From contig CAJOLZ010000017.1 in assembly GCA_905235575.1 (NCBI GenBank), forward strand, positions 1-64,000: a DNA stretch of 64,000 nucleotides. Reading direction: 5' to 3'. A model generated the notes under the pieces. The model was given only the letters and a program-made list of their open reading frames with translations, did no database searches and had not been told where the DNA came from. Below are positions 1 through 7,086 of this stretch, in pieces. This DNA comes from an uncultured Bacteroidaceae bacterium. Lineage in GTDB: Bacteria; Bacteroidota; Bacteroidia; Bacteroidales; Bacteroidaceae. How positions within the stretch are numbered: position 1 is the first letter of the stretch; every line of letters begins with the position of its first letter. A program made the translations under genes and the position numbers.

Positions 1-83
1 TGATTACCTTTTGTAAAACGAATGTAAACAGGATAGAGACCATTCTTTGTTCTTACTCTTACAGTTGCTTTTAAGTTTACCAT
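1..83 (-). CDS. Tyrosine recombinase/integrase, N-terminal fragment (runs off window)
   Basis: Reading leftward from the ATG at 81-83 gives 27 codons (MVNLKATVRVRTKNGLYPVY, then IRFTKGN) with no stop before the window edge. The pattern RTKNGLYPVYIRFTKG matches the N-terminal arm DNA-binding domain of Bacteroidota tyrosine recombinases, which typically reads R-x-K-x-G-x-(Y/C)-P-(V/I)-Y-(L/I)-R. Such enzymes integrate and excise conjugative elements or invert DNA segments. The catalytic domain would lie outside the window, so the assignment rests on this short motif only. No TAnnTTTG promoter is visible upstream. The AT-rich composition of bases 1-200 contrasts with the GC-richer genes to the right, as expected at the edge of a transferred element. 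Confidence 0.55.
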   Translation of the reverse strand, partial: MVNLKATVRVRTKNGLYPVYIRFTKGN

Positions 84-146
84 ATTATTTAAAAAATTAG
101 TGAATAATTTGACTTCTTTTTGTTCTCGACTTGCAGTGCCATTTTT

Positions 147-186
147 TTTAGTGTAAAACATTTGCCGATTTAGTGTAAAGCATTTG
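147..186. repeat. Two direct 18-bp repeats upstream of the recombinase gene
   Basis: TTTAGTGTAAAACATTTG at 147-164 is repeated as TTTAGTGTAAAGCATTTG at 169-186, with one mismatch and a 22-bp period (two helical turns). Paired sites near a recombinase gene may be arm-type binding sites for the integrase or an excisionase, or an operator. This is inference; only the repeat is seen. The remaining bases between 84 and 242 hold no recognisable gene. Confidence 0.5.
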
Positions 187-242
187 TAAAACGACTACGT
201 CATGGACTGCTTGTTTTATGAGCAGAATGAGCAGAAAAGAAG

Positions 243-277
243 CGAGGCAAGTACCTGTTCGCCAAGTACTTGCCTCG
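243..277 (-). terminator. Intrinsic terminator of ppdK
   Basis: A perfect 12-bp inverted repeat (CGAGGCAAGTAC / GTACTTGCCTCG) encloses an 11-nt loop. It lies 30 bp past the ppdK stop and is followed on the minus strand by CTTCTTTTC. Confidence 0.75.
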
Positions 278-306
278 TATTTCACTAATTTTCAGCATCT
301 TTCCGT

Positions 307-3027
307 TTATTCCTCTACGGCAGCCTGCGCGGCGGCCAAACGTGCGATTGGAACGCGGAAAGGTGAGCAGCTGGCGTAGTTCATGCCCACCTTGGCACAG
401 AACTTCACTGAGCTGGGCTCGCCGCCGTGTTCGCCGCAGATGCCGGTGCGCAATCCGGGACGTACTTCGCGACCCTTCTCAACGGCATACTTGATGAGCT
501 TGCCTACGCCGTTCTGGTCGAGCACCTGGAAGGGATCTACCTTTAGGATCTTCTTCTCAAGGTATGCGGGGAGGAAGCTGGCGATGTCGTCGCGGCTGTA
601 GCCGAAGGTCATCTGTGTGAGGTCGTTGGTTCCGAATGAGAAGTATTCGGCCTCGGTGGCAATGCGGTCGGCGGTCAGTGCAGCACGCGGAATCTCAATC
701 ATGGTTCCGATTTCGAACGGAATTTCCACGCCTTGCTCGGCAAATACTTCGGCAGCTGTCTTCTGGATGACTTCCTTTTGCTGCTTCAGCTCGTAGAGGA
801 TACCGATGAGGGGCACCATGATTTCGGGGTGTGGGTCGTAGCCTTCCTTCTTGAGTTCGCATGCAGCGGTCAGGATGGCGCGTGTTTGCATGGCGGTGAT
901 TTCGGGGAAGGTGATGCCCAGACGGCAACCGCGGTGACCCAGCATGGGGTTGTTTTCGGAGAGCGAGTTGACGCGCTTCTTGATTTCGTCTACGCTGATG
1001 CCCATCTCGTTTGCCATGGTCTGCTGTCCGGCTTGGTCGTGGGGAACGAACTCGTGCAGGGGAGGATCGAGCAGACGGATGTTCACGTGGAGGCCATCCA
1101 TGGCTTTGAGGATGCCTTTAAAGTCGGCTTTCTGATAGGGGAGCAGTTTGGCGAGTGCTTTTTCGCGGCCCTCGGTGTCCTTGGCCAGAATCATCTCACG
1201 CATGGCAATGATTTTCTGGTCTTCGAAGAACATGTGCTCCGTACGTGTCAGTCCGATGCCTTTTGCACCGAAGCCACGTGCGAGTTCTGCATCGTGCGGT
1301 GTGTCGGCATTGGTGCGGATTTCCATGTTGGTGTATTTGTCGCAGAGGTCCATCAGAGCCTTGAAGTCACCGCTCAGTTCGGGATTTTTGGTGGGAATCT
1401 CGCCTGCATAGACTTGTCCTGTGGTACCGTTCAGTGAGATGAAGTCGCCTTCCTTATATACGACGCCTTCGATTTCCACTGTCTTGTTCTTGTAGCTCAC
1501 GTTGATGGCTCCTGCACCGCTGACGCAGCACTTACCCATGCCGCGTGCCACCACGGCTGCATGGCTTGTCATGCCGCCGCGTGCTGTCAGGATACCTTCG
1601 GCGCTGGCCATGCCGGCGAGGTCTTCGGGCGAGGTCTCGATGCGCACCATGACCACCTTGTGTCCGTTGGATGCCCATTCCTGTGCATCGTCGGCGTGGA
1701 AGACAATCTGTCCGCAGGCTGCACCCGGGCTGGCGGGCAGTCCCTGTGTGATTACTTTGGCTCTCTTCAGTGCAGACTGGTCGAAGACGGGGTGCAGCAG
1801 TTCGTCGAGTTTCTGAGGCTCGCAGCGCAGCAGGGCGGTCTTTTCGTCGATGAGGCCTTCGCGTACCAGGTCCATGGCAATTTTAACCATGGCGGTGCCG
1901 GTGCGCTTGCCGTTGCGGGTCTGCAGGAACCAGAGTTTGCCTTCCTGTACGGTGAATTCCATGTCCTGCATGTCGCGGTAGTGCTTCTCGAGCTTGTCCT
2001 GCAGTGCGTCCAGTTCGGCGTAGAGTTCGGGCATTGCTTCCTCCATCGAGGGGTATTTCGAGGCGCGTTCTTCTTCGCTGATGCCAGCGCGCTCGGCCCA
2101 GCGCTGCGAACCGATCTTGGTTATCTGCTGGGGTGTGCGTATTCCGGCCACCACGTCTTCACCCTGTGCGTTGATGAGGTATTCGCCGTTGAAGAGGTTC
2201 TCGCCGTTGCCTGCGTCGCGGCTGAAGCAAACGCCTGTAGCGCTGGTGTCGCCCATGTTACCGAATACCATGGCCATCACGCTCACGGCTGTGCCCCATT
2301 CGTCGGGTATGCCTTCCATCTTGCGGTAGAGGATGGCGCGGTCGTTCATCCAGCTGCGGAATACGGCGCAGATGGCTCCCCAGAGCTGTACCATCGGGTC
2401 GGTGGGGAAGTCGCTTCCGGTCTGTTCCTTGATGGCTTTCTTGAAGAGGGTCACGAGTTTCTTGAGCGATTCCACGCTGAGGTCCTTGTCCAGTTCGACG
2501 CCCTGTTCCTTCTTCACCTCTTCGATGATTGCTTCAAAGGGGTCGATGTCTTCCTTGTTCACGGGCTTCATGCCGAGCACCACGTCGCCGTACATCTGCA
2601 CGAAGCGGCGATACGAGTCGTACACGAAGTGGGGGTTCTTTGTCTTGGCCACCATGCCTTCGGCCACCTCGTCGTTCAGGCCCAGGTTGAGGATGGTGTC
2701 CATCATGCCGGGCATCGAAGCGCGGGCGCCCGAACGAACGCTCACGAGGAGCGGGTTCTTCACGTCGCCGAACTTGCAGTTCATCAGTCGCTCGGTGTGT
2801 GCCACGGCGGCGTTCACGTCGTCTTTCAGCAGCTCCATGATTTTCTCCTGGCCCACTTTGTAATACTCGTTGCAGGTGTCGGTGGTAATCGTGAAGCCCG
2901 GGGGTACGGGTACGCCAATGAGGTTCATCTCGGCCAGGTTGGCACCCTTGCCTCCCAGCAGTTCGCGCATCTGCGCATTTCCTTCGGCAGCTCCATTGCC
3001 GAAAGTGTAAACTCTTTTCTGACTCAT
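307..3027 (-). CDS. ppdK: Pyruvate, phosphate dikinase
   Basis: A 906-aa cytoplasmic enzyme that interconverts pyruvate + ATP + Pi and PEP + AMP + PPi, used in anaerobic Bacteroidota at the PEP/pyruvate node. The N-terminal ATP-grasp part carries GGKGANL (residues 25-31). The central swivelling domain has the phospho-histidine motif GGMTSHAAVVARG, with the His at about residue 489. The C-terminal TIM barrel has EIGTMIEIPRAAL, FGTNDLTQMTFGYSRDD and GICGEHGGEP, which bind PEP and Mg. The length is slightly above the 870-890 aa usual for the family, with no visible damage. The ATG at 3025-3027 begins the conserved MSQKRVYTFG and lies about 46 bp below a good promoter. It is monocistronic between its own promoter and terminator. 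Confidence 0.97.
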   Translation of the reverse strand: MSQKRVYTFGNGAAEGNAQMRELLGGKGANLAEMNLIGVPVPPGFTITTDTCNEYYKVGQEKIMELLKDDVNAAVAHTERLMNCKFGDVKNPLLVSVRSGARASMPGMMDTILNLGLNDEVAEGMVAKTKNPHFVYDSYRRFVQMYGDVVLGMKPVNKEDIDPFEAIIEEVKKEQGVELDKDLSVESLKKLVTLFKKAIKEQTGSDFPTDPMVQLWGAICAVFRSWMNDRAILYRKMEGIPDEWGTAVSVMAMVFGNMGDTSATGVCFSRDAGNGENLFNGEYLINAQGEDVVAGIRTPQQITKIGSQRWAERAGISEEERASKYPSMEEAMPELYAELDALQDKLEKHYRDMQDMEFTVQEGKLWFLQTRNGKRTGTAMVKIAMDLVREGLIDEKTALLRCEPQKLDELLHPVFDQSALKRAKVITQGLPASPGAACGQIVFHADDAQEWASNGHKVVMVRIETSPEDLAGMASAEGILTARGGMTSHAAVVARGMGKCCVSGAGAINVSYKNKTVEIEGVVYKEGDFISLNGTTGQVYAGEIPTKNPELSGDFKALMDLCDKYTNMEIRTNADTPHDAELARGFGAKGIGLTRTEHMFFEDQKIIAMREMILAKDTEGREKALAKLLPYQKADFKGILKAMDGLHVNIRLLDPPLHEFVPHDQAGQQTMANEMGISVDEIKKRVNSLSENNPMLGHRGCRLGITFPEITAMQTRAILTAACELKKEGYDPHPEIMVPLIGILYELKQQKEVIQKTAAEVFAEQGVEIPFEIGTMIEIPRAALTADRIATEAEYFSFGTNDLTQMTFGYSRDDIASFLPAYLEKKILKVDPFQVLDQNGVGKLIKYAVEKGREVRPGLRTGICGEHGGEPSSVKFCAKVGMNYASCSPFRVPIARLAAAQAAVEE

Positions 3028-3072
3028 ACGTTTTTTGTTTTTATAATTTTCGAATTGCTCTTTTCAAATATG

Positions 3073-3104
3073 CAAATATAGGTTTATTTTCGTTTCGTTC
3101 CAAA
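3073..3104 (-). promoter_or_regulatory. ppdK promoter
   Basis: On the minus strand TTTG (3101-3104), a 20-bp gap, then TATATTTG (3073-3080) match the Bacteroidota -33/-7 consensus exactly. Confidence 0.75.
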
Positions 3105-3225
3105 TAAATATGCATTTTTTCTTCATTAATACCTCGTTTTGTATCTCATCGAGGCGCTTTCGTCCCATCGCGTGCGCGTATATAGATATGGTGACGGAGG
3201 AGGGGAGTGGAGACGGTTTTCTGAC

Positions 3226-3308
3226 GCACTGCGTTGCGCAGCCTGTCGCACCACGCTGCGACGGGCTACGCACCACAGTGCGACATGCGTCGCAGCACGG
3301 TGCGTTTC
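3226..3308 (+). repeat. 22-bp-period palindromic repeat array R1 (4 units)
   Basis: Four 12-bp cores start at 3226, 3248, 3270 and 3292, each followed by a 10-bp spacer. The cores are GCACTGCGTTGC, GCACCACGCTGC, GCACCACAGTGC and GCAGCACGGTGC, ending in GTTTC. The array lies between the ppdK promoter and the rng terminator, two co-directional transcription units. Together with the two signals it accounts for the 337-bp gap 3028-3364. Confidence 0.9.
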
Positions 3309-3313
3309 GGCAC

Positions 3314-3343
3314 AAAAAAAGAGGACCCGTGGCGGATCCTCTT
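3314..3343 (-). terminator. Intrinsic terminator of rng
   Basis: On the minus strand AGAGGATCC, GCCAC loop, GGGTCCTCT (one mismatch), then TTTTTT. It lies 22 bp past the rng stop. Confidence 0.8.
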
Positions 3344-3364
3344 CTGAAGAGTTTTACGCTCTCT

Positions 3365-4939
3365 TCAACGTATCTCGATTTCTTCTTTCAGGTCTATTTC
3401 CTGACCCTCGCTGTCGAAGAACTGATATTGCAGGAAGGCCAGTTTCTGGCTGGGTATGACGCGCACTCCCAGTCCGTATTTCATTTGCCAGCGTCGCTTG
3501 ATGGAGAGGACGCCTTGGTTGAGGTATGCAGCCACGTAGGGGTGGACGTAGAGGGTGAAGCGGCGTACGCCCAGTTTGTGCACCAGCATCTTGATTTTTC
3601 CGTCGAGCGCCTTGTGGAACAGAAAACTGCTCTTGATGGTGCCCTGTCCGTGGCAGGTGGGGCACGTTTCCTCCACCTGTACGTCCTGCACCGGACGCAC
3701 GCGCTGGCGTGTTATCTGCATCAGCCCAAACTTGGAGAGGGGCAGTATGTTGTGGCGTGCGCGGTCGCGCTTCATGTTTTCGCACATGTGCTCGTAGAGT
3801 GTCTGCCTGTCCTCGGCCAGTTTCATGTCGATAAAGTCGACAACGATGATGCCGCCCATGTCGCGCAGTCGCAGCTGTCGGGCCAGTTCGTCGGCAGCGC
3901 CCAGGTTCACTTCGAGGGCGTTTGCCTCCTGCCCGTTGCCGTTGCGTGTTCGGTTTCCGCTGTTTACGTCCACCACATGCAGGGCCTCGGTGTGCTCGAT
4001 AATCAGGTAGGCTCCGTGTTTGTATGAGACGGTGCGCCCGAACTCGGCCTTAATCTGCCGCGTGATGTCGAAGTTGTCGAAGATGGGCAACTTGCCCTTG
4101 TAGAGCTTCACAACGTCGGCGCAGTCGGGAGCAATCAGTGTAACGTAGTCCTTGACCTCCTGATAGACGCTTTCCTGGTTGACGTAGATGTTTTCGTAGC
4201 TGGGGTTGAAAAGGTCGCGCAGCAAGCCCACGGTGCGGCTCGTTTCCTCATAGACGAGCATCGGCATCTCCTTGGCTTTCTGTGCACGTCGCATGGTCTC
4301 CTCCCATCGGGCGTAGAGAACCTTCATTTCCTGGTCGAGCTCTGCCACACGCTTGCCTTCGGCCACGGTGCGCACAATGATGCCGCAGTTCTGTGGCTTT
4401 ATGCTCTGAATCACCTGCTTGAGGCGGGCTCTCTCCTCGACATTCTTTATCTTGCTGGAGACGGAAACATTGTTGTCGAAGGGGGTGAGCACCAGATAAC
4501 GGCCCGGGAAGGAAATTTCGCAGGTGAGGCGCGGCCCCTTGGTGCTGATGGGCTCCTTTACAATCTGGACGAGTACCTCCTGCCCCTGCTTCAGTATGTC
4601 TTGCACGCTGCCGTCCTTGGACAGTTCGGGCAAGACGGAAGCCTTCGAGAAGGGGAAGAGGTTTTTCTTGTCGCTGAGCACCTGTTTCAGATACTTAGCC
4701 TGCGAGCTGTAGTGTGTTCCTAAATCGAGATAGTGAAGAAAGGCATCACGTTCGTGTCCTACATTTACGAAACACGCATTTAGCCCGGGCATCAACTTGT
4801 GCACCTTGGCCAAATAGATGTTTCCCACAGAATACGATTCGGCCTGTGCCTCCTCCTGATATTCCACCAGGCGCTTGTCTTCTGTCAGCGCAATGGAAAT
4901 CTTCTGCGGTTGTACGTCAATAAAGACTTCACTAGTCAT
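3365..4939 (-). CDS. rng: Ribonuclease G/E family endoribonuclease
   Basis: A 524-aa RNase E/G-family enzyme that cuts single-stranded rRNA precursors and mRNA at the 5' side of AU-rich sites. An N-terminal S1-like RNA-binding segment (GNIYLAKVHKLMPGLNACFVNVG) is followed by the 5' sensor region. The catalytic Mg-binding aspartates appear as HVVDVNSG and IIVVDFIDM. The Zn-link CPTCHGQG follows, then the small domain. The size matches RNase G; the long C-terminal scaffold of RNase E is absent. No promoter is visible directly upstream. The 29-aa gene (5019-5108) and a terminator-like hairpin precede it, so expression probably depends on read-through past that hairpin. Confidence 0.93.
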   Translation of the reverse strand: MTSEVFIDVQPQKISIALTEDKRLVEYQEEAQAESYSVGNIYLAKVHKLMPGLNACFVNVGHERDAFLHYLDLGTHYSSQAKYLKQVLSDKKNLFPFSKASVLPELSKDGSVQDILKQGQEVLVQIVKEPISTKGPRLTCEISFPGRYLVLTPFDNNVSVSSKIKNVEERARLKQVIQSIKPQNCGIIVRTVAEGKRVAELDQEMKVLYARWEETMRRAQKAKEMPMLVYEETSRTVGLLRDLFNPSYENIYVNQESVYQEVKDYVTLIAPDCADVVKLYKGKLPIFDNFDITRQIKAEFGRTVSYKHGAYLIIEHTEALHVVDVNSGNRTRNGNGQEANALEVNLGAADELARQLRLRDMGGIIVVDFIDMKLAEDRQTLYEHMCENMKRDRARHNILPLSKFGLMQITRQRVRPVQDVQVEETCPTCHGQGTIKSSFLFHKALDGKIKMLVHKLGVRRFTLYVHPYVAAYLNQGVLSIKRRWQMKYGLGVRVIPSQKLAFLQYQFFDSEGQEIDLKEEIEIR

Positions 4940-4954
4940 AATGTCTCTCTAAAT

Positions 4955-4996
4955 AAAAAAAAGGCTCGGTGGCTGCCTAAAGGCTTCACACCGAGC
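4955..4996 (-). terminator. Hairpin between the 29-aa gene and rng
   Basis: GCTCGGTG (4964-4971) pairs with CACCGAGC (4989-4996), with an inner GCCT/AGGC stem, and is followed on the minus strand by an eight-T run ending 16 bp before the rng ATG. It can terminate transcription after the small gene and so attenuate rng. Confidence 0.75.
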
Positions 4997-5018
4997 AGTT
5001 CCTCTGAGAAGTGTTTAC

Positions 5019-5108
5019 TTACTTGCTCTTATGTCTGTTCTTTCTCAGTCTTTTCTTACGCTTGTGTGTCGACATCTTGTGTCTTTTATGCTTCTTTCCG
5101 TTTGGCAT
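5019..5108 (-). CDS. 29-aa highly basic ribosomal-type protein (AURKAIP1/COX24-like)
   Basis: A 29-codon gene starts at the ATG 5106-5108 (MPNGKKHKRHK...) and ends in NRHKSK and TAA. Sixteen of its 29 residues are Lys or Arg, plus five His, with the core KMSTHKRKKRLRKNRHK. This resembles the small AURKAIP1/COX24-domain proteins found in Bacteroidota and the mycobacterial ribosomal protein bS22, so association with the small ribosomal subunit rRNA is likely. That is family inference; the basic composition, start, stop, promoter and terminator are seen. It has its own promoter (5161-5191) and is followed by a strong hairpin and then rng. It falls below usual gene-length cut-offs and is easily left unannotated. 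Confidence 0.8.
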   Translation of the reverse strand: MPNGKKHKRHKMSTHKRKKRLRKNRHKSK

Positions 5109-5160
5109 AATTGTTTTGAAATTTATAGGTTAATACTCTGAAAATTCTGTTTTCGACCTG

Positions 5161-5191
5161 CAAAATTACAGTTTTTCCTCGAATTGTGAAA
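5161..5191 (-). promoter_or_regulatory. Promoter of the 29-aa basic protein gene
   Basis: On the minus strand TTTC (5188-5191), 19 bp, TAATTTTG (5161-5168). The leader is about 50 nt. Confidence 0.65.
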
Positions 5192-5263
5192 GCATTTACC
5201 ACTTTTTTTCGACAAAAAAGGCTTCCGTTGCGCCATACGCTCTTCCCTTTGCAGATTATTTTG

Positions 5264-5271
5264 TATGTTTG
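5264..5271 (+). promoter_or_regulatory. Probable -7 element for mutY
   Basis: TATGTTTG lies 38 bp upstream of the mutY ATG. No matching -33 TTTG is seen at the right distance. Confidence 0.45.
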
Positions 5272-5309
5272 TACCCGTAAACTGATTTCTACGGCATATT
5301 TTCTTGATA

Positions 5310-6350
5310 ATGGCTGAGCCTTTCGCAGAGACACTCCTCAGATGGTACGAGACAGAGGGACGGCAGTTGCCCTGGCGGCAGACGCGAGACCCCTATGCGA
5401 TATGGGTGTCCGAGATTATCCTGCAGCAGACCCGTGTGGCACAGGGTATGGACTACTATCTGCGTTTCATGAAACGATTCCCGACGGTTGAACTGTTGGC
5501 CGCGGCCGATGAAGACGAAGTGCTTCGTCTGTGGCAAGGCCTGGGCTATTACAGCCGTGCCAGAAACATGCGTCGGGCAGCGCAGCAGATAGTTGCGATG
5601 GGCGGTTTCCCTCGCGATTACCAACAGATTCGTTCGCTTTGCGGCATCGGTGACTACACTGCTTCGGCCATCGCCAGCTTTGCCTTCGATGCTCCACTTG
5701 CCGTAGTAGACGGAAATGTTTATCGAGTTCTTTCGCGATACTTTGCCATCGAGACCCCCATTGACACCACGGCTGGTCAGCGCGAATACAAAACGCTTGC
5801 CCAAAAGTTGCTTCCCCTCTCTCATCCTGCCACTTACAACCAGGCCATCATGGACTTCGGTGCTCTCCAGTGCACACCACAGAACCCCGTTTGCGAAACG
5901 TGTCCGCTCAACACATCGTGCCTTGCGTTGGCTCAACGAAAAGTCTCTCAGTTGCCGCGAAAAGCACACAGCACAAAGGTGCGCCATCGATACTTCACCT
6001 ACCTCTTCCTCTTCTCGCCACGCCGCAGGGTACTCCTCCAGCGTCGGCCTGCTGGCGACATCTGGCAAGGCCTTTATCAGTTGCCCCTCATTGAGACGGA
6101 AACTGCGCTTTCCGAGGACGAAGTACGTCGTTCTGTGCCAGCCCTCGAGTGCCGCCCTGTTGTGTCAGGACTCGTTCATCAGCTCACACATCAGCGTCTT
6201 CATGCCGATTGTTATCTGTTGCGAGTAGCGTCCGAAGACGATGTCACCATAGAGGGAAAGTGGGTCGAACTCTCATCGTTGGACCACTATGCGATGCCGC
6301 GCCTGCTCACCACCATTATGGAGCGAGCTGTCACCCTTTGTCTGCCGTAA
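5310..6350 (+). CDS. mutY: A/G-specific adenine DNA glycosylase MutY
   Basis: A 346-aa base-excision repair enzyme that removes adenine mispaired with 8-oxoguanine or guanine. The HhH-GPD domain carries the catalytic Glu35 in WVSEIILQQT and the Asp134 nucleophile region in VVDGN. The [4Fe-4S] ligands follow as C-x6-C-x2-C-x5-C (CTPQNPVCETCPLNTSC). A NUDIX-like 8-oxoG recognition domain (RRPAGDIWQGLYQLP) completes the protein. The ATG at 5310 is preferred to the in-frame TTG six bases upstream. The 3' end overlaps the convergent nudC by 20 bp. Confidence 0.95.
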   Translation: MAEPFAETLLRWYETEGRQLPWRQTRDPYAIWVSEIILQQTRVAQGMDYYLRFMKRFPTVELLAAADEDEVLRLWQGLGYYSRARNMRRAAQQIVAMGGFPRDYQQIRSLCGIGDYTASAIASFAFDAPLAVVDGNVYRVLSRYFAIETPIDTTAGQREYKTLAQKLLPLSHPATYNQAIMDFGALQCTPQNPVCETCPLNTSCLALAQRKVSQLPRKAHSTKVRHRYFTYLFLFSPRRRVLLQRRPAGDIWQGLYQLPLIETETALSEDEVRRSVPALECRPVVSGLVHQLTHQRLHADCYLLRVASEDDVTIEGKWVELSSLDHYAMPRLLTTIMERAVTLCLP

Positions 6351-7086
6351 GCCAATCTTCAATCAGTTCGCGGGCAATGGACGCTTTGTCCGGAATCTCA
6401 GGCAACGCATCGCGCCGGAACCACCCACCGGCGCCAAGTTCCTCGCGTTGCAAGCACAACTCTCCACCAGCATACTTAGCCGTGAATCCCACCATCAGTC
6501 CGCAGGGAAAAGGCCACGGCTGACTTCCCCAATAGCGCAAATCCTTTATGCACAGGCCAGTCTCCTCGCGCACTTCGCGTTCCACAGCCTGCTCCAGCGT
6601 TTCGCCCGTTTCCACGAAACCAGCCACAAGCCCGTAGCGATTGCTTTTGAAGTTTCGGGCATGCACCAACAGAATCTCGTCGTCGCGGGTAATCCGTACG
6701 ATGACAGCCACGGCAGGCGAAGGCCACCACTCTTTGCCACACTCAGGGCACTGCTTGCTGATCTCGTTTTGCCACTTGAGTGGAGCACCGCACACACCGC
6801 AGTATCGGGTCTGCCGGTGCCAGTAGAGCAGCTCAGCACATTTGCCAGCCAGTCCGTAGTCCGCGTTGCTCAACACTTCGAACGATTTGCGAAGAGGCAC
6901 CATTCTATACCCATCGACGGTTGTCGGTTCGTCGAGACCGATGATGCGAATCTCGTCGCTGCCCATGTGAAGCGTCGTCACCACGTTCCACGGTTGCAGC
7001 GGCACCGGCGACTGCAAACCAAAGGGGACATCCCCCTCGTTGGTGAGAAGGATATCCCCTTGGCAGAATGCGAAATAGCGTATCAT
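6331..7086 (-). CDS. nudC: NAD(+) diphosphatase / NADH pyrophosphatase NudC
   Basis: A 251-aa Nudix hydrolase that splits NAD(H) into NMN(H) and AMP; family members also remove NAD caps from RNA. A four-cysteine zinc ribbon (CGVC ... CPEC) precedes the Nudix box, a full G-x5-E-x7-REVREETG match in GFVETGETLEQAVEREVREE. Behind it is the NudC signature SQPWPFP. The start is the ATG at 7084-7086, which shares one base with the pgm stop (TGATG), so translation is probably coupled. A longer open frame upstream lies inside pgm and is not used. The tail overlaps mutY by 20 bp. Confidence 0.95.
   Translation of the reverse strand: MIRYFAFCQGDILLTNEGDVPFGLQSPVPLQPWNVVTTLHMGSDEIRIIGLDEPTTVDGYRMVPLRKSFEVLSNADYGLAGKCAELLYWHRQTRYCGVCGAPLKWQNEISKQCPECGKEWWPSPAVAVIVRITRDDEILLVHARNFKSNRYGLVAGFVETGETLEQAVEREVREETGLCIKDLRYWGSQPWPFPCGLMVGFTAKYAGGELCLQREELGAGGWFRRDALPEIPDKASIARELIEDWLTADKG

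Noticed and set aside
10..194. TTTGTAAAACGA at 10-21 and 183-194 as an attachment-site repeat
   Set aside because: Only 12 bp in AT-rich DNA, one copy inside the recombinase coding region; not enough to separate from chance.
1561..3081. 506-codon open frame opposite ppdK
   Set aside because: It is antisense to an intact conserved gene, with His/Val-rich composition typical of a shadow frame and no promoter.
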